A DNA stretch of 64,000 nucleotides from Pontibacter akesuensis (GTDB lineage: Bacteria > Bacteroidota > Bacteroidia > Cytophagales > Hymenobacteraceae). The stretch covers positions 2,480,001 through 2,544,000 of the forward strand of contig NZ_CP014766.1 of the NCBI RefSeq assembly GCF_001611675.1, read 5' to 3'. Shown here in pieces: positions 18,959-31,793 of the stretch; position 1 is the stretch's first letter, and each line of letters opens with the position of its first letter. The position numbers and the translations under genes were made by a program. The notes beneath the pieces were generated by a model. That model did no database searches and was not told the DNA's origin. It saw nothing but the letters and a program-made list of their open reading frames with translations.

Positions 18959-21900
18959 TTGGCTAAGAACAAAACGACAGAACGAATCAATTTTGCCTCT
19001 ATAAAGCCGGTAATTGACTATCCTGACTTTTTGGATGTTCAGGTGCAGTCATTCCAAGACTTTTTTCAGCTGGAAACACCCGCTGCAAATAGAGCCCAGG
19101 AAGGTTTGTTTAAGGTGTTCGCCGAGAACTTTCCTATATCAGATTCAAGAGAAAACTTCGTACTGGAGTTCATTGATTACCATATAGACCCACCAAAATA
19201 CTCTGTTGATGAGAGTATTGACAGAGGCCTTACATACTCTGTACCACTAAAAGCAAAACTTCGCCTGATCTGTAATGATGAGGATAACGAGGATTTTGAG
19301 ACAATTGAGCAGGAAGTGTTCTTGGGAAATATCCCATACATGACTGAGAAAGGCTCTTTTGTGATCAATGGTGCTGAGCGTGTGATCGTATCTCAGTTAC
19401 ACCGTTCCCCAGGCGTGTTCTTTGCGCAAAGCAAGCACACGAACGGCACAAAACTATACTCTGCCAGAATTATTCCTTTCAAAGGATCATGGGTAGAATT
19501 TGCGACGGACGTGAACAACGTGATGTATGCGTACATCGACCGTAAAAAGAAATTCCCTGTAACCACGCTACTTCGTGCCATCGGTTATGGTACGGATAAA
19601 GATATCCTGGACCTGTTCGGCTTGTCGGAAGAAATCAATGCTGACAAGAAGACGCTGAAAGGCACCATCGGGCGCAAGTTGGCTGCACGTGTTCTAAGAA
19701 CATGGACAGAAGACTTTGTGGATGAGGATACAGGTGAAGTAGTATCGATCGACAGAAACGAGGTAATCCTGGAGCGAGACTCTGAGATCACGGCAGAAGA
19801 CATCGATGTGATTGTGGACTCTGGTGTGAAATCTATTATTCTGCACCGTGAGAACGTGAACATCGCTGATTATGCGATCATCTACAATACCCTACAGAAA
19901 GACAACTCTAACTCTGAGCAGGAAGCAGTAGAGCAGATTTACCGTCAGTTGCGAAACACGGAAGCACCAGACGTTGAAACTGCCCGCGATATTATTCAGA
20001 AGCTGTTCTTCTCAGATAAGCGCTACGACCTTGGGGAAGTGGGCCGCTATAGAATAAATAAGAAGCTTGGCCTGGATACAAACTGGGATGCGAAGGTATT
20101 GACGAATGAGGACATCGTTCTTATTGTGAAGTACCTAATTGGTTTGATCAACTCCAAAGCGGTGGTGGATGATATTGACCACTTAAGCAACAGACGTGTA
20201 AGAACAGTAGGCGAGCAGCTATATGCTCAGTTTGGTGTTGGCCTTGCACGTATGGCGCGTACCATCAAGGAGCGTATGAACGTGCGCGACAACGAAGACT
20301 TTAAGCCAGTTGATTTGATCAACGCGCGTACGCTGTCTTCGGTAATCAACTCGTTCTTCGGAACAAACCAGTTGTCTCAGTTCATGGACCAGACGAACCC
20401 GCTGGCTGAAGTGACGCACAAGCGTCGTGTATCAGCACTGGGGCCAGGTGGTCTGTCAAGAGAGCGTGCTGGTTTCGAGGTACGTGACGTTCACTACACA
20501 CACTACGGTCGTCTTTGTACCATTGAAACGCCGGAAGGTCCGAACATCGGTCTAATCTCTTCCCTGTGCGTGCACGCCCGCGTGAACCACATGGGCTTTA
20601 TCGAAACACCTTATCGTAAGGTGATTGAAGGTAAAGTGGTAGTAGACGGTACTGTAGAGTACCTGACTGCTGAGGAAGAAGATACGCACCACATCGCACA
20701 GGCAAATGCCGTGATTGATGAAGGCGGTAACTTCGTGAACCCAACGGTAAAAGGACGCTTCGAAGGCGACTTCCCAGTGGAGGCACCAGAGACCTATACT
20801 TACATGGACGTAGCCCCTAACCAGATTGTATCGGTTGCGGCCTCCATGATTCCTTTCCTGGAGCATGACGATGCCAACCGTGCCCTGATGGGTTCGAACA
20901 TGCAACGTCAGGCAGTTCCACTTCTGAAGGCTGAAGCACCTATTGTAGGTACTGGACTGGAAAGAAGAGCTGCAATAGACTCTAGAGCGCTTGTGATTGC
21001 CGAAGGCGAAGGCGTCATCGATTATGTAGACGCTTCTAAAATTGTTGTGAAGTATGACCTCACAGACGATGAGAAGCTGGTAACATTCGATGCTGAGTAC
21101 GTAACGTACAAACTGGTGAAGTTCAGAAGAACAAACCAGGATACCTGTATCAACCTGACGCCGATCGTGAAGAAAGGCGAGCGCGTGGAGAAAGGCCAGC
21201 CGCTTTGCGAAGGTTATGCAACAAACAATGGTGAACTAGCCATTGGACGTAACATGCAGGTGGCGTTCATGCCTTGGCAGGGATATAACTTCGAGGATGC
21301 CATCGTAATATCCGAAAAGGTAGTACGCGATGACGTGTTCACTTCTATTCACATTGAAGAGTTTGAGCTGGAAGTGCGTGAGACGAAGCGTGGAGAGGAA
21401 GAATTAACTTCTGAAATTCCGAACGTAAGCGAGGAGGCAGTAAGAAACCTGGATGAGAACGGTATCATCCGCATTGGAGCTGAAATTACCGAAGGAGATA
21501 TCCTGATTGGTAAGATCACACCAAAAGGAGAGACGGATCCAACTCCGGAGGAGAAACTGCTAAGAGCCATCTTCGGTGATAAAGCTGGCGATGTGAAGGA
21601 TGCTTCCATGAAGGCGCCTCCATCACTGAACGGTGTGGTTATCGATACAAAACTGTTCTCCCGTCCTAAAAAAGACAAAAACCTGCGGGCCAAGTCTAAG
21701 AAAGAGGTAGAAGAACTAAAGGTGAAATACTCTAAGGACCTGATCGCAATTAAGAGCGTGATGGTGGATAAACTGGTAGGACTGCTGGAAGGCAAGACAA
21801 CACAGGGCATCCGTCACAAATTTGGGGATGATATCCTTTCTAAGGGCGTTAAGTTCACTAGAAAGAACATCACCGAAGCGTTGTTCCCTGAGAAGAACCC

Positions 21901-22831
21901 ATATAAGGACGAGAGCAACTACGCAGTACCTGAAGAGGTGAACATGTTCAAAGACCTTATACTTGAGGATTGGACAGCGGACGAGAAAACGAACAACATG
22001 TTGGTAGAGCTTGTTAAGAACTACAACAAACGCCGTAATATCGTTTCTGCGCACTTCAAGCGCGAGCGCTTTACCCTGGAAGTAGGAGACGAGTTGCCAG
22101 CCGGTATTGTTCAGTTAGCTAAAGTATATGTTGCCAAAAAGCGCAAGCTGAAAGTTGGTGACAAGATGGCCGGACGTCACGGTAACAAGGGTGTAGTAGC
22201 CCGTATCGTGCGCGAGGAAGACATGCCGTTCCTGGAAGATGGAACACCGATGGATATCGTACTGAACCCACTTGGTGTACCTTCTCGAATGAACATCGGT
22301 CAGATCTACGAAACTGTACTTGGATGGGCTGGCTTGAAGTTGGGTAGAAAATATGCTACACCAATCTTCGACGGTGCCACAGAAGAGCAGGTTTCAGCTG
22401 AGCTGGCAGAGGCAGGGCTTCCACATTTCGGACGTTCCTATTTATTTGATGGATTGAGCGGTGACCGTTTCGATCAGCCGGTAACAGTAGGCGTGATTTA
22501 CATGCTGAAGCTGGGCCACTTGGTTGATGATAAGATGCACGCTCGTTCTATCGGACCATACTCATTGATCACGCAGCAGCCATTGGGTGGTAAAGCCCAG
22601 TTCGGTGGTCAGCGATTCGGTGAGATGGAAGTGTGGGCGTTGGAGGCATTCGGTGCTTCGAACGTGCTGCAGGAAATACTTACAGTAAAATCAGACGACG
22701 TGATCGGCCGTGCGAAAGCTTACGAGGCGATTGTAAAAGGCGACGTGTTGCCGAAGCCTAATATCCCGGAATCATTCAACGTACTGATTCACGAGCTAAG
22801 AGGTCTGGCACTCGAGATCACGTTGGAGTAA
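18959..22831 (+). CDS. rpoB: RNA polymerase beta subunit (TTG start)
   Basis: 1290 residues. It forms the catalytic cleft with beta-prime. The rifampicin-pocket region lies at ~472-500 ([28 protein letters not shown] across adjacent segments) and looks wild type; [16 protein letters not shown] and the C-terminal clamp part [21 protein letters not shown] are intact. The start is TTG at 18959: the frame is closed by TAA at 18944 and no in-frame ATG precedes conserved sequence, so translation [12 protein letters not shown] is forced. rpoC follows after 102 bp. Confidence 0.98.
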   Translation: MAKNKTTERINFASIKPVIDYPDFLDVQVQSFQDFFQLETPAANRAQEGLFKVFAENFPISDSRENFVLEFIDYHIDPPKYSVDESIDRGLTYSVPLKAKLRLICNDEDNEDFETIEQEVFLGNIPYMTEKGSFVINGAERVIVSQLHRSPGVFFAQSKHTNGTKLYSARIIPFKGSWVEFATDVNNVMYAYIDRKKKFPVTTLLRAIGYGTDKDILDLFGLSEEINADKKTLKGTIGRKLAARVLRTWTEDFVDEDTGEVVSIDRNEVILERDSEITAEDIDVIVDSGVKSIILHRENVNIADYAIIYNTLQKDNSNSEQEAVEQIYRQLRNTEAPDVETARDIIQKLFFSDKRYDLGEVGRYRINKKLGLDTNWDAKVLTNEDIVLIVKYLIGLINSKAVVDDIDHLSNRRVRTVGEQLYAQFGVGLARMARTIKERMNVRDNEDFKPVDLINARTLSSVINSFFGTNQLSQFMDQTNPLAEVTHKRRVSALGPGGLSRERAGFEVRDVHYTHYGRLCTIETPEGPNIGLISSLCVHARVNHMGFIETPYRKVIEGKVVVDGTVEYLTAEEEDTHHIAQANAVIDEGGNFVNPTVKGRFEGDFPVEAPETYTYMDVAPNQIVSVAASMIPFLEHDDANRALMGSNMQRQAVPLLKAEAPIVGTGLERRAAIDSRALVIAEGEGVIDYVDASKIVVKYDLTDDEKLVTFDAEYVTYKLVKFRRTNQDTCINLTPIVKKGERVEKGQPLCEGYATNNGELAIGRNMQVAFMPWQGYNFEDAIVISEKVVRDDVFTSIHIEEFELEVRETKRGEEELTSEIPNVSEEAVRNLDENGIIRIGAEITEGDILIGKITPKGETDPTPEEKLLRAIFGDKAGDVKDASMKAPPSLNGVVIDTKLFSRPKKDKNLRAKSKKEVEELKVKYSKDLIAIKSVMVDKLVGLLEGKTTQGIRHKFGDDILSKGVKFTRKNITEALFPEKNPYKDESNYAVPEEVNMFKDLILEDWTADEKTNNMLVELVKNYNKRRNIVSAHFKRERFTLEVGDELPAGIVQLAKVYVAKKRKLKVGDKMAGRHGNKGVVARIVREEDMPFLEDGTPMDIVLNPLGVPSRMNIGQIYETVLGWAGLKLGRKYATPIFDGATEEQVSAELAEAGLPHFGRSYLFDGLSGDRFDQPVTVGVIYMLKLGHLVDDKMHARSIGPYSLITQQPLGGKAQFGGQRFGEMEVWALEAFGASNVLQEILTVKSDDVIGRAKAYEAIVKGDVLPKPNIPESFNVLIHELRGLALEITLE

Positions 22832-22838
22832 CAGTATA

Positions 22839-22876
22839 ATGCTAAGCGCCAAGGCACCTGCCGAGGCGCTTAGCAT
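22839..22876 (+). other. Hairpin in the rpoB-rpoC gap
   Basis: A 12-bp perfect stem (22839-22850 with 22865-22876) closes a 14-nt loop. No T-run follows, so it is more likely an mRNA processing or stability element than a terminator. Confidence 0.6.
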
Positions 22877-22933
22877 ATTTATGCTGAATTAAGCTGTAGA
22901 GCATATTCATAGTATCGACATTATTCTAATAAT

Positions 22934-25900
22934 ATGGCATTTGCGAAAAACAAAAAGCTAACTCAGGACTTCTCGAAAGTAACGATCAGCTTGGCTTCGC
23001 CAGAGTCAATTCTGGAGCGTTCCAACGGTGAGGTAGTTAAGCCTGAGACCATAAACTATAGAACCTATAAGCCTGAGATGGGTGGTCTGTTCTGCGAAAG
23101 AATATTCGGACCCGTAAAGGACTGGGAATGCCACTGCGGAAAGTATAAAAGAATCAGATACAAGGGCATCATCTGCGACCGTTGCGGTGTAGAGGTGACT
23201 GAGAAGAAAGTGCGTCGTGAGCGTATGGGCCATATTGAGCTTGTTGTTCCTGTGGCGCACATCTGGTACTTCAAATCCCTTCCGAACAAAATTGGATATC
23301 TGTTAGGCTTACCTACCAAGAAGCTTGACCAGATTATCTATTACGAGAGATATGTAGTGATTCAACCAGGTATTCTGGCAGAAGACGGTGTAAACGTACT
23401 GGACTTCCTGACAGAGGATGAGTACCTGGACATGATCGATAAGTTGCCGCGTGAGAACCAGATGTTGGACAACAATGATCCAAACAAGTTTATCGCGCGC
23501 ATGGGTGCCGAGGCATTGCAAATGCTGTTGGAGCGCATCAACCTGGACGACCTTTCTTACGAGCTGCGCCATGCAGCCGCACACGAGACATCGCAGCAGC
23601 GTAAGGCTGAGGCGTTGAAGCGTCTGCGTGTAGTAGAGGCTTTCCGTGATGCAACCACACGCATCGAGAACAGACCAGAGTGGATGATCATCCGCATGGT
23701 GCCTGTTATCCCGCCGGAGCTTCGCCCGCTTGTGCCGTTGGACGGTGGCCGTTTCGCTACCTCTGACTTGAACGACCTGTACCGACGCGTGATTATTCGT
23801 AACAACCGTCTGAAGCGTCTGATCGAGATCAAAGCCCCGGAAGTAATCCTTCGTAACGAGAAGCGAATGCTGCAGGAAGCGGTGGACTCCCTGTTCGACA
23901 ACTCACGTAAAGTGAACGCTGTTCGTGCAGAAGGAAACCGTGCGCTGAAGTCGCTCTCTGACATGCTGAAAGGCAAGCAGGGACGTTTCCGTCAGAACTT
24001 GCTTGGTAAGCGTGTGGATTATTCCGGACGTTCGGTAATTGTGGTTGGTCCAGAACTGAAGCTGCACGAGTGCGGTCTGCCGAAGAACATGGCAGCCGAG
24101 CTTTTCAAGCCGTTCATCATCCGCAAGCTGATCGAAAGAGGCATCGTGAAAACGGTAAAATCTGCCAAGAAGATTGTAGACCGTAAGGACCCTGTAGTAT
24201 GGGATATTCTGGAGAATGTGCTGAAAGGCCACCCAGTGCTTCTAAACCGTGCTCCTACACTACACAGATTAGGTATTCAGGCATTCCAGCCAAAACTGAT
24301 CGAAGGAAAGGCAATCCAGTTACACCCATTAGTGTGTACGGCATTCAACGCCGACTTTGACGGTGACCAGATGGCGGTGCACGTTCCACTAGGACCTGCT
24401 GCTGTACTGGAAGCCTCTATGCTGATGCTTGCGTCGCACAACATCCTGAACCCTGCTAACGGTGCGCCAATTGCGGTACCTTCACAGGACATGGTACTAG
24501 GTTTATACTATGTATCAAAAGGAAAGCGTAGCACAGAGAACGAGAAAATCGAAGGGGAAGGCATGAGCTTCTACTCTGCGGAGGAAGTGATTATTGCCAT
24601 CAACGAGAAGATTATATCAAAGCATGCTTACATCAAGGTAAGAACGAAGATCAGAAACGAGCAAGGCGACCTAGAGTTCAAGTCAATTGAAACAGTTGCC
24701 GGCCGTGTGATCTTCAACCAGTTTGTACCGGAAGAAGTGGGCTATATCGATGAACTGCTGACGAAGAAGAAGCTGCAGCAGATCATTTCAAGAGTATTTA
24801 AGGAAACGGGTATGGCCCGTACGGCTCAGTTCCTGGACGATATCAAGACACTTGGATTTCAGTCTGCTTACAAAGGCGGTCTATCCATGGGTCTGGGTGA
24901 TATCAACATCCCGGCTGAGAAGGAAATACTGGTAAATCAGGCGAAGAAAGATGTAGAAGCTGTATGGCAGAACTACTCAATGGGTCTGATCACCGACAAC
25001 GAGCGTTACAACCAGGTAATTGATATCTGGACACGTATCAACAACCAGATCACGGAAACGTTGATGCGCCGCCTGGAGAACGAAGATCAGGGCTTTAACT
25101 CTATCTTCATGATGATGCACTCTGGAGCCCGTGGCTCAAGAGAGCAGATTCGCCAGTTGGGTGGTATGCGAGGTCTGATGGCGAAGCCACAGAAATCGCT
25201 TCAAGGCTCAGTAGGTGAAATCATCGAGAACCCAATCCTTTCTAACTTTAAGGAAGGTCTGGATGTAATCGAGTATTTCATCTCAACACACGGTGCACGT
25301 AAAGGTCTTGCCGATACAGCACTTAAGACGGCCGATGCCGGTTACCTGACACGTCGTCTGGTAGACGTATCACAGGACGTTATTGTGAACGAGGAAGACT
25401 GCGGTACGCTGAGAGGTCTGGAAGTGAGTGCACTGAAAGACAACGAGGATATCGTGGAGTCTCTGTCAGAGCGTATACTTGGTCGTGTAGCAGTACATGA
25501 TGTATACGATCCGATTACAAACGAGCTTATCACCGAGTCAGGCGTGGAGATAACAGAGGAAGTTGCGCGTGCCATTGAGAACACGGCAATTGACTTTGTA
25601 GAGATACGCTCTGTATTGACGTGTGAGTCGAAGCGTGGTATCTGCGCAAAGTGCTACGGTCGTAACTTGGCAACAGGATTCATGGTGCAGAAAGGTGAGG
25701 CTGTAGGTGTAATTGCCGCGCAGTCCATTGGTGAGCCAGGAACGCAGCTGACACTCCGTACATTCCACGTGGGTGGTACGGCATCGAACATTGCGGTAGA
25801 TGCAACCATACTTGCGAAATTCGGCGGTAGAATCGAGTTTGAAGATGTACGCTCACTGGATACAGTGAACAACGAAGGAGACGCCGTGAAGGTAGTGATG

Positions 25901-27247
25901 GGTCGTTCAGGCGAAGTAAGAGTCGTTGAGCCGACCACTGGTAAACTACTTATCAGCAACCACGTGCCATATGGTTCATTCCTGCACGTAAACGAAGGAC
26001 AGATCGTGGAAAAAGGAGCTCAGCTATGTAACTGGGATCCATACAACGCGGTTATCCTTTCGGAATTCGATGGTGAAATCGCATATGAAGCCATCATTGA
26101 AGGTATAACTTACCGTGAGGAATCGGATGAGCAGACAGGGTATCGTGAGAAGGTGATTATCGATACAAAAGATAAGACCCAGAACCCGGCCATACTTGTA
26201 AATCCAAAGAGCGGCGAACCAAAAGGATACAACATCCCGGTAGGTGCCCACTTGACGGTTGAAAACGGGGAGAAGATCAAAGCTGGTCAGATTCTGGTGA
26301 AAATACCGCGTGCTATCGGTAAGACAAGAGACATTACAGGTGGTCTGCCACGTGTGACGGAACTGTTCGAGGCACGAAACCCATCTAACCCGGCCGTTGT
26401 GTCAGAGATAGATGGTGTGGTAACTTACGGAAACGTGAAGCGTGGTAACCGTGAAATTTACATCGAGTCGAAAGACGGCGTGAAGAAGAAGTACATGGTG
26501 CCGCTTTCCAAGCACATCCTGGTGCAGGATAACGACTTCATCCGAGCTGGTATGCCATTGTCGGACGGCGCGATTACGCCGAACGACATTCTGAATATTC
26601 AGGGACCGGGAGCCGTACAGGAATACCTGGTAAATGAGATACAGGAAGTATACCGCTTGCAGGGTGTGAAGATCAACGACAAGCACATTGAGGTGGTAGT
26701 GCGCCAGATGATGCAGAAAGTGATCGTAGTTGACGCAGGGGATACCAGCTTCCTGGAGAACCAGTCTGTGGACAAGATCACGTTCATGGAAGAAAACGAC
26801 CGTATCATCGATATGAAGGTGGTGGAGGATGCAGGAGACTCTGCTGACCTGAAGCCAGGGCAGATCGTGACGGCTCGCCGTTTGCGTGACGAGAACTCGA
26901 GCCTAAAGCGCCGTGACTTGAAATTGGTAACTGTGCGTGATGCGCAGCCATCAGTATCGCGTCCGACACTGCAAGGTATCACACAAGCCTCGTTGGGTAC
27001 ACAGAGCTTTATCTCTGCCGCATCATTCCAGGAAACTACCAAAGTACTGAGTGAAGCAGCTATCAAAGGTAAGGCGGACGAACTGCTTGGTCTGAAAGAA
27101 AACGTGATCGTGGGTCACCTGATCCCGGCCGGTACAGGTCTGCGTGAATACCAGAACCTGATCGTGGGAAGCCAGGAAGAGTACGATGCGTTGGTAGACT
27201 CGAAGAAAGCTACTACGAAGAGACAGCAGGAACTGCAAAACAGATAA
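22934..27247 (+). CDS. rpoC: RNA polymerase beta-prime subunit
   Basis: 1437 residues. N-terminal zinc-binding Cys66, Cys68, Cys81, Cys84; catalytic NADFDGDQ with Mg-binding D474, D476, D478; bridge helix and trigger loop region with [26 protein letters not shown]; a second Cys cluster [14 protein letters not shown]-terminal domain through [18 protein letters not shown]. It is complete and uninterrupted. It overlaps no gene; DUF3467 follows in 3 bp. Confidence 0.99.
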   Translation: MAFAKNKKLTQDFSKVTISLASPESILERSNGEVVKPETINYRTYKPEMGGLFCERIFGPVKDWECHCGKYKRIRYKGIICDRCGVEVTEKKVRRERMGHIELVVPVAHIWYFKSLPNKIGYLLGLPTKKLDQIIYYERYVVIQPGILAEDGVNVLDFLTEDEYLDMIDKLPRENQMLDNNDPNKFIARMGAEALQMLLERINLDDLSYELRHAAAHETSQQRKAEALKRLRVVEAFRDATTRIENRPEWMIIRMVPVIPPELRPLVPLDGGRFATSDLNDLYRRVIIRNNRLKRLIEIKAPEVILRNEKRMLQEAVDSLFDNSRKVNAVRAEGNRALKSLSDMLKGKQGRFRQNLLGKRVDYSGRSVIVVGPELKLHECGLPKNMAAELFKPFIIRKLIERGIVKTVKSAKKIVDRKDPVVWDILENVLKGHPVLLNRAPTLHRLGIQAFQPKLIEGKAIQLHPLVCTAFNADFDGDQMAVHVPLGPAAVLEASMLMLASHNILNPANGAPIAVPSQDMVLGLYYVSKGKRSTENEKIEGEGMSFYSAEEVIIAINEKIISKHAYIKVRTKIRNEQGDLEFKSIETVAGRVIFNQFVPEEVGYIDELLTKKKLQQIISRVFKETGMARTAQFLDDIKTLGFQSAYKGGLSMGLGDINIPAEKEILVNQAKKDVEAVWQNYSMGLITDNERYNQVIDIWTRINNQITETLMRRLENEDQGFNSIFMMMHSGARGSREQIRQLGGMRGLMAKPQKSLQGSVGEIIENPILSNFKEGLDVIEYFISTHGARKGLADTALKTADAGYLTRRLVDVSQDVIVNEEDCGTLRGLEVSALKDNEDIVESLSERILGRVAVHDVYDPITNELITESGVEITEEVARAIENTAIDFVEIRSVLTCESKRGICAKCYGRNLATGFMVQKGEAVGVIAAQSIGEPGTQLTLRTFHVGGTASNIAVDATILAKFGGRIEFEDVRSLDTVNNEGDAVKVVMGRSGEVRVVEPTTGKLLISNHVPYGSFLHVNEGQIVEKGAQLCNWDPYNAVILSEFDGEIAYEAIIEGITYREESDEQTGYREKVIIDTKDKTQNPAILVNPKSGEPKGYNIPVGAHLTVENGEKIKAGQILVKIPRAIGKTRDITGGLPRVTELFEARNPSNPAVVSEIDGVVTYGNVKRGNREIYIESKDGVKKKYMVPLSKHILVQDNDFIRAGMPLSDGAITPNDILNIQGPGAVQEYLVNEIQEVYRLQGVKINDKHIEVVVRQMMQKVIVVDAGDTSFLENQSVDKITFMEENDRIIDMKVVEDAGDSADLKPGQIVTARRLRDENSSLKRRDLKLVTVRDAQPSVSRPTLQGITQASLGTQSFISAASFQETTKVLSEAAIKGKADELLGLKENVIVGHLIPAGTGLREYQNLIVGSQEEYDALVDSKKATTKRQQELQNR

Positions 27248-27250
27248 GCA

Positions 27251-27568
27251 ATGGCTGAGGATCTGCAGAAACAAAATCAGATTAGCATTGAGCTAACGGA
27301 GGAAGTAGCGGAAGGCGAGTATGTAAACCTTGCAATGATCGCCCACTCCAGCAGTGAATTTGTGGTCGATTTTATAAAGCTGATGCCCGGTCTGCCAAAA
27401 GCGAAAGTAAAATCAAGGATAGTTATCACGCCGGAGCACGCCAAAAGACTTTTGGCGGCTCTGGCCGATAACATCAAGAAATTTGAGGATAGCTTTGGAG
27501 AAATAAAGCAGACACAGGATGCTCCCTCTTTCCCGATGAACTTCGGCGGAACGGTGGGAGAAGCCTAA
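27251..27568 (+). CDS. DUF3467 domain protein
   Basis: 105 residues matching the small DUF3467 family: EYVNLAMIAHSSSEFVVDFIKLMPG, then a C-terminal region KSRIVITPEHAKRLLAALADNIKKFE. It starts 3 bp after rpoC, so it is cotranscribed with the polymerase genes. The biochemical function is not known. The conserved position next to rpoC in Bacteroidota hints at a link to transcription; that is an inference from context. Confidence 0.88.
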   Translation: MAEDLQKQNQISIELTEEVAEGEYVNLAMIAHSSSEFVVDFIKLMPGLPKAKVKSRIVITPEHAKRLLAALADNIKKFEDSFGEIKQTQDAPSFPMNFGGTVGEA

Positions 27569-27594
27569 GGTGCAGAGAATTAATGAATTAAAAT

Positions 27595-27626
27595 TTTGAA
27601 TTTGCAATTCGAATTATATACCTTTG
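27595..27626 (+). promoter_or_regulatory. Promoter of the rpsL-rpsG-fusA-rpsJ operon
   Basis: TTTG at 27595-27598, 20 bp, then TACCTTTG at 27619-27626, 47 bp before the rpsL ATG. The surrounding sequence is a low-complexity AATTTTGAATT string. Confidence 0.7.
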
Positions 27627-27672
27627 CAGTCCAAAATTTAAAGTGGAAAAATCTATAATTAACAGCTAGTAA

Positions 27673-28086
27673 ATGCCTACTATACAGCAATTAGTAAGAA
27701 AAGGTAGAGAAAAGTTGACTTTCAAGTCAAAGTCTCCTGCCTTAGACTCATGCCCACAGCGCCGTGGTGTATGTACCCGCGTATATACAACAACGCCAAA
27801 GAAGCCTAACTCTGCCATGCGTAAAGTAGCCAGAGTAAGACTTACTAACGGTAAAGAAGTAAACGCCTATATTCCAGGTGAAGGACACAACCTTCAGGAG
27901 CACTCTATTGTGCTGATCAGAGGTGGTAGAGTAAAAGACCTTCCAGGTGTTCGTTACCACATCGTACGTGGCGCACTGGATACTGCAGGTGTAAGCGGCC
28001 GTCTTCAGTCACGCTCTAAGTATGGCGCGAAGAGACCGAAGCCAGGACAGCCAGCGGCTGCTGCAGGAAAAGGTAAAAAGAAATAA
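27673..28086 (+). CDS. rpsL: 30S ribosomal protein S12
   Basis: 137 residues. S12 lies in the decoding centre. [18 protein letters not shown] holds the Lys residues (43/44) whose change gives streptomycin resistance, and these are wild type. The [12 protein letters not shown] loop is complete and a Lys/Ala-rich tail ends the chain. First gene of the str operon. Confidence 0.99.
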   Translation: MPTIQQLVRKGREKLTFKSKSPALDSCPQRRGVCTRVYTTTPKKPNSAMRKVARVRLTNGKEVNAYIPGEGHNLQEHSIVLIRGGRVKDLPGVRYHIVRGALDTAGVSGRLQSRSKYGAKRPKPGQPAAAAGKGKKK

Positions 28087-28104
28087 TCCCTAGTTTATAA
28101 TACA

Positions 28105-28572
28105 ATGAGAAAAGCAAAGCCGAAAAGTAGAATTCTCCTTCCAGATCCAAAGTACAAAGAAACATTAGTAACCCGTTTTGTTAACTACCTGATGGAAGAT
28201 GGCAAAAAGAGTGTTGCTTATGGAATATTCTATGATGCTGTAGAATTAGTAGAGCAAAGAACAAAAGAGAACGGTCTGGAAACCTGGAAGAAGGCATTGA
28301 ATAACATCATGCCAAGCGTCGAGGTAAAAAGCCGCAGGGTTGGAGGAGCTACTTTCCAAGTGCCGACTGAGGTTCGTCCGGACCGCAGAGTATCTCTTGG
28401 TATCAAATGGATGATATCATACTCTCGCAAAAGAGGTGAGAAAACGATGAAAGACAGATTAGCGGGCGAGATAATCGCTGCTGCTAAAGGAGAAGGTGCT
28501 GCCGTGAAAAAGAAAGATGATACGCACAGAATGGCAGAAGCAAACAAAGCGTTCTCACACTTTAGATTCTAA
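28105..28572 (+). CDS. rpsG: 30S ribosomal protein S7
   Basis: 155 residues. Head-domain primary 16S binder at the E-site. Conserved [32 protein letters not shown] and the C-terminal [15 protein letters not shown] are present. It lies 18 bp after rpsL and 2 bp before fusA. Confidence 0.99.
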   Translation: MRKAKPKSRILLPDPKYKETLVTRFVNYLMEDGKKSVAYGIFYDAVELVEQRTKENGLETWKKALNNIMPSVEVKSRRVGGATFQVPTEVRPDRRVSLGIKWMISYSRKRGEKTMKDRLAGEIIAAAKGEGAAVKKKDDTHRMAEANKAFSHFRF

Positions 28573-28574
28573 GA

Positions 28575-30677
28575 ATGGCAAGAGACTTAAAATACACACG
28601 AAATATTGGTATTGCCGCGCACATTGATGCAGGCAAGACCACTACGACAGAACGTATACTTTATTACGCAGGTGTAAGCCACAAAATTGGAGAAGTACAT
28701 GATGGTGCTGCTACAATGGACTGGATGGAGCAGGAGCAGGAGCGTGGTATCACGATCACTTCCGCTGCAACAACTGTAAGCTGGAACTACAGAGGCCAGC
28801 CGTACCACATCAACATCATCGATACACCAGGACACGTTGACTTTACCGTAGAGGTAAACCGATCCCTGCGCGTATTGGATGGTCTGGTGTTCCTGTTCTC
28901 TGCAGTAGATGGCGTTGAGCCTCAGTCAGAGACAAACTGGCGCCTTGCTGACAACTACAAAGTTGCGCGTATCGGTTTCGTTAACAAGATGGACCGTTCT
29001 GGTGCTGACTTCCTTGCTGTATGTAAGCAGGTGAAGGAAATGCTGGGCAGCAACGCAGTAGCACTTCAGTTACCAATCGGCTCTGAAGATAATTTCCGAG
29101 GTGTAGTTGACTTGGTGAACAACCGTGGTATTATCTGGAACGAGGAAGATAAAGGCATGACCTTTACTGAAGTTCCGATTCCTGATGATATGGTAGAGGA
29201 AGCTGCTGAATACAGAGAGAAACTGTTGGAAGCTGTTGCCGAGTACGACGAGACATTGATGGAGAAATACTTCGAAGATCCAGATTCGATCTCTGAAGAC
29301 GAAATCATCGCTGCCCTTCGTGCCGCTACTATTGATATGGCCATTGTTCCTATGCTTTGCGGTTCTTCTTTCAAAAACAAAGGAGTGCAGACAATGCTTG
29401 ACTACGTGATGGCGCTTTGCCCATCTCCAATGGACAGAGAGAGCATCATCGGAACAAACCCGGACACAGGAGCTGAGGTTGTGCGTAAGCCAAGCGAAAG
29501 CGAGCCATTTGCTGGTCTTGCCTTTAAAATCGCTACTGACCCTTACGTAGGTCGTCTTTGCTTCGTACGCGCTTACTCTGGTGTACTGGAGTCTGGCTCG
29601 TATGTATACAACACGCGTTCGAATAACAAGGAGCGTATCTCCCGTATCTTCCAGATGCACGCTAACAAGCAGAACCAGATCGATAAGCTGGGTGCTGGTG
29701 ACATCGGTGCGGTAGTAGGCTTTAAGGATATTAAAACTGGTGACACCCTTTGCGATCAGAACGCGAAGATCGTGCTGGAGTCTATGGACTTCCCAGAGCC
29801 AGTAATCGGATACGCTATCGAGCCTAAAACTCAGGCGGACTCTGATAAGATGGGTATGGCGATTGCCAAGCTTGTTGAAGAGGATCCAACCCTACAGGTA
29901 AACACTGACGAGGAAACTGGTCAGACGATCCTAAGAGGTATGGGTGAGCTTCACCTGGAGATCATCATCGACCGTATGAAGCGTGAGTTCAAGGTTGAGT
30001 TGAACCAGGGCGCGCCACAGGTAGCTTACAAAGAGACGATTACGAAGAATGTGGAGCACCGTGAGGTATTCAAGAAGCAGTCTGGTGGTCGTGGTAAGTT
30101 TGCCGACATCGTGTTCGAAATGGGACCACGTGAAGATGGCAAGCAGGGACTTGAATTTGTGAACGGCATCGTAGGTGGTGTAATTCCAAGAGAATTCATT
30201 CCTGCTGTTCAGAAGGGTTTCGAAGAAGCCATGAAGAACGGTATCCTAGCTGGCTTCCCAATCGACTCAATGAAAGTTCGTCTATTCCACGGATCTTTCC
30301 ACGACGTTGACTCCGACTCACTTTCTTTTGAACTGGCAGCTCGCCAGGGCTTCAAAGAGGCAGGCAAGCAGTGTGCGCCAAGACTTCTTGAGCCAATCAT
30401 GTCAGTGGACGTAGTGACGCCGGATGAGTACACAGGACCTGTAACAGGTGACCTGAACAGAAGAAGAGGTATCATGAAAGGTATGGACACCAAAGGTACA
30501 TCTACAGTAGTGAAAGCTGATGTTCCACTTTCAGAACTGTTTGGTTATGTAACTGACCTTCGTACCATTACTTCTGGTAGAGCTACTGCTTCTCTTACTT
30601 TCGCTCATTACGAGCAAGTACCACAGAACTTAGCAGATGCGATCATTGCTAAAATAAAAGGAACATCAGCTAAATAG
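28575..30677 (+). CDS. fusA: Elongation factor G
   Basis: 700-residue translocation GTPase. [18 protein letters not shown]-loop, [18 protein letters not shown]; domain IV tip region and domain V ([24 protein letters not shown]) are complete. It also works with RRF, encoded at 9.3-9.8 kb, in ribosome recycling. Confidence 0.99.
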   Translation: MARDLKYTRNIGIAAHIDAGKTTTTERILYYAGVSHKIGEVHDGAATMDWMEQEQERGITITSAATTVSWNYRGQPYHINIIDTPGHVDFTVEVNRSLRVLDGLVFLFSAVDGVEPQSETNWRLADNYKVARIGFVNKMDRSGADFLAVCKQVKEMLGSNAVALQLPIGSEDNFRGVVDLVNNRGIIWNEEDKGMTFTEVPIPDDMVEEAAEYREKLLEAVAEYDETLMEKYFEDPDSISEDEIIAALRAATIDMAIVPMLCGSSFKNKGVQTMLDYVMALCPSPMDRESIIGTNPDTGAEVVRKPSESEPFAGLAFKIATDPYVGRLCFVRAYSGVLESGSYVYNTRSNNKERISRIFQMHANKQNQIDKLGAGDIGAVVGFKDIKTGDTLCDQNAKIVLESMDFPEPVIGYAIEPKTQADSDKMGMAIAKLVEEDPTLQVNTDEETGQTILRGMGELHLEIIIDRMKREFKVELNQGAPQVAYKETITKNVEHREVFKKQSGGRGKFADIVFEMGPREDGKQGLEFVNGIVGGVIPREFIPAVQKGFEEAMKNGILAGFPIDSMKVRLFHGSFHDVDSDSLSFELAARQGFKEAGKQCAPRLLEPIMSVDVVTPDEYTGPVTGDLNRRRGIMKGMDTKGTSTVVKADVPLSELFGYVTDLRTITSGRATASLTFAHYEQVPQNLADAIIAKIKGTSAK

Positions 30678-30686
30678 TAGTATAAG

Positions 30687-30992
30687 ATGAATCAGAAAAT
30701 AAGAATAAAGCTTAAGTCTTACGATCACAACCTGGTTGATAAATCTTCAGAGAAGATTGTAAAAGCAGTAAAAGCTACCGGTGCCGTTGTAAGCGGACCA
30801 ATTCCTCTTCCAACAGAGAAGGATAAGTTCACTGTATTGCGTTCACCACACGTGAACAAAAAGTCACGTGAGCAGTTTCAGCTTTGCACTTACAAGAGAT
30901 TGGTAGATATCTACTCTACCAGCTCTAAAACAGTAGACGCCCTAATGAAGCTAGAGTTACCTAGTGGCGTTGATGTTGAGATCAAAGTTTGA
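30687..30992 (+). CDS. rpsJ: 30S ribosomal protein S10
   Basis: 101 residues. Head protein, and NusE in antitermination with Nus[30 protein letters not shown] and [25 protein letters not shown] are typical. Here it closes the str operon: a terminator follows directly, so rplC starts a new transcript. Confidence 0.99.
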   Translation: MNQKIRIKLKSYDHNLVDKSSEKIVKAVKATGAVVSGPIPLPTEKDKFTVLRSPHVNKKSREQFQLCTYKRLVDIYSTSSKTVDALMKLELPSGVDVEIKV

Positions 30993-31010
30993 TAAGCAAC
31001 TTAGTAAAAC

Positions 31011-31044
31011 AAAAAGAGGAAGGTGTTCGCCTTCCTCTTTTTGT
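31011..31044 (+). terminator. Strong terminator after rpsJ
   Basis: A perfect 13-bp stem (31011-31023 with 31030-31042) has loop TGTTCG and a T-rich 3' arm. It lies 19 bp after the rpsJ stop. Confidence 0.9.
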
Positions 31045-31080
31045 TTATACAGCACTGTAAATAAATATTTTACAGATAAG

Positions 31081-31112
31081 TTGATAAGGAAAAGAAAAAT
31101 TTATTAACTTTG
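31081..31112 (+). promoter_or_regulatory. Promoter of the rplC (S10-spc-alpha) operon
   Basis: TTG at 31081-31083 is followed after 21 bp by TAACTTTG at 31105-31112, 63 bp before the rplC ATG. It lies directly downstream of the rpsJ terminator. Confidence 0.7.
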
Positions 31113-31174
31113 CACTCCCTTAGCAAAATAGGGGACAGTGAATAATTGTATCCATCTCTTAAAGAAAAAGTTGA

Positions 31175-31792
31175 ATGCCTGGAATTATCGGTAAGAAAAT
31201 CGGAATGACAAGCCTCTTCACAGCAGATGGTAAATACACACCAGTAACGCTTATACAAGCAGGTCCGTGTGTAGTTACTCAAGTGAAGACAGTAGAAACA
31301 GATGGCTATGCTGCGGTGCAGCTTGGCTATGGCGAGAAAAAGCTAAAAAGAGTAACGAAAGCGGAAGCCGGACATTACGCAAAAGCAAAAGCAGCGCCTG
31401 CTAAGAAGGTAGCTGAGTTTGATGTGGAAGGTGTATCTTATACACTGGGCGATGTAGTGAACGCAGACATGTTTATCGAAGGTGAGTTTGTTGACGTAGT
31501 TGGCACATCAAAAGGTAAAGGTTTTCAGGGTGTTGTAAAGCGCCACAACTTTGCCGGTGTTGGTGGTCAGACGCACGGTCAGCACAACAGGGGCAGACAC
31601 CCAGGTTCGATCGGTGCAGCCTCATGGCCTTCCAGAGTATTCAAAGGAATGCGCATGGCAGGTAGAATGGGTGGTAACAGAGTAAAGGTGGAAAACCTTG
31701 TAGTACTGCGTGTTATCGCTGATAAAAACCTTATAGTTGTTAGTGGCTCTGTTCCTGGTGCCAAAAATTCTTACGTGTTAATTGAGAAATAA
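31175..31792 (+). CDS. rplC: 50S ribosomal protein L3
   Basis: 205 residues. Reaches the peptidyl-transferase centre. [13 protein letters not shown] start; central loop [18 protein letters not shown] contains the Gln often methylated by PrmB. First gene of a ~14-kb ribosomal protein operon. Confidence 0.99.
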   Translation: MPGIIGKKIGMTSLFTADGKYTPVTLIQAGPCVVTQVKTVETDGYAAVQLGYGEKKLKRVTKAEAGHYAKAKAAPAKKVAEFDVEGVSYTLGDVVNADMFIEGEFVDVVGTSKGKGFQGVVKRHNFAGVGGQTHGQHNRGRHPGSIGAASWPSRVFKGMRMAGRMGGNRVKVENLVVLRVIADKNLIVVSGSVPGAKNSYVLIEK

Positions 31793-31793
31793 A

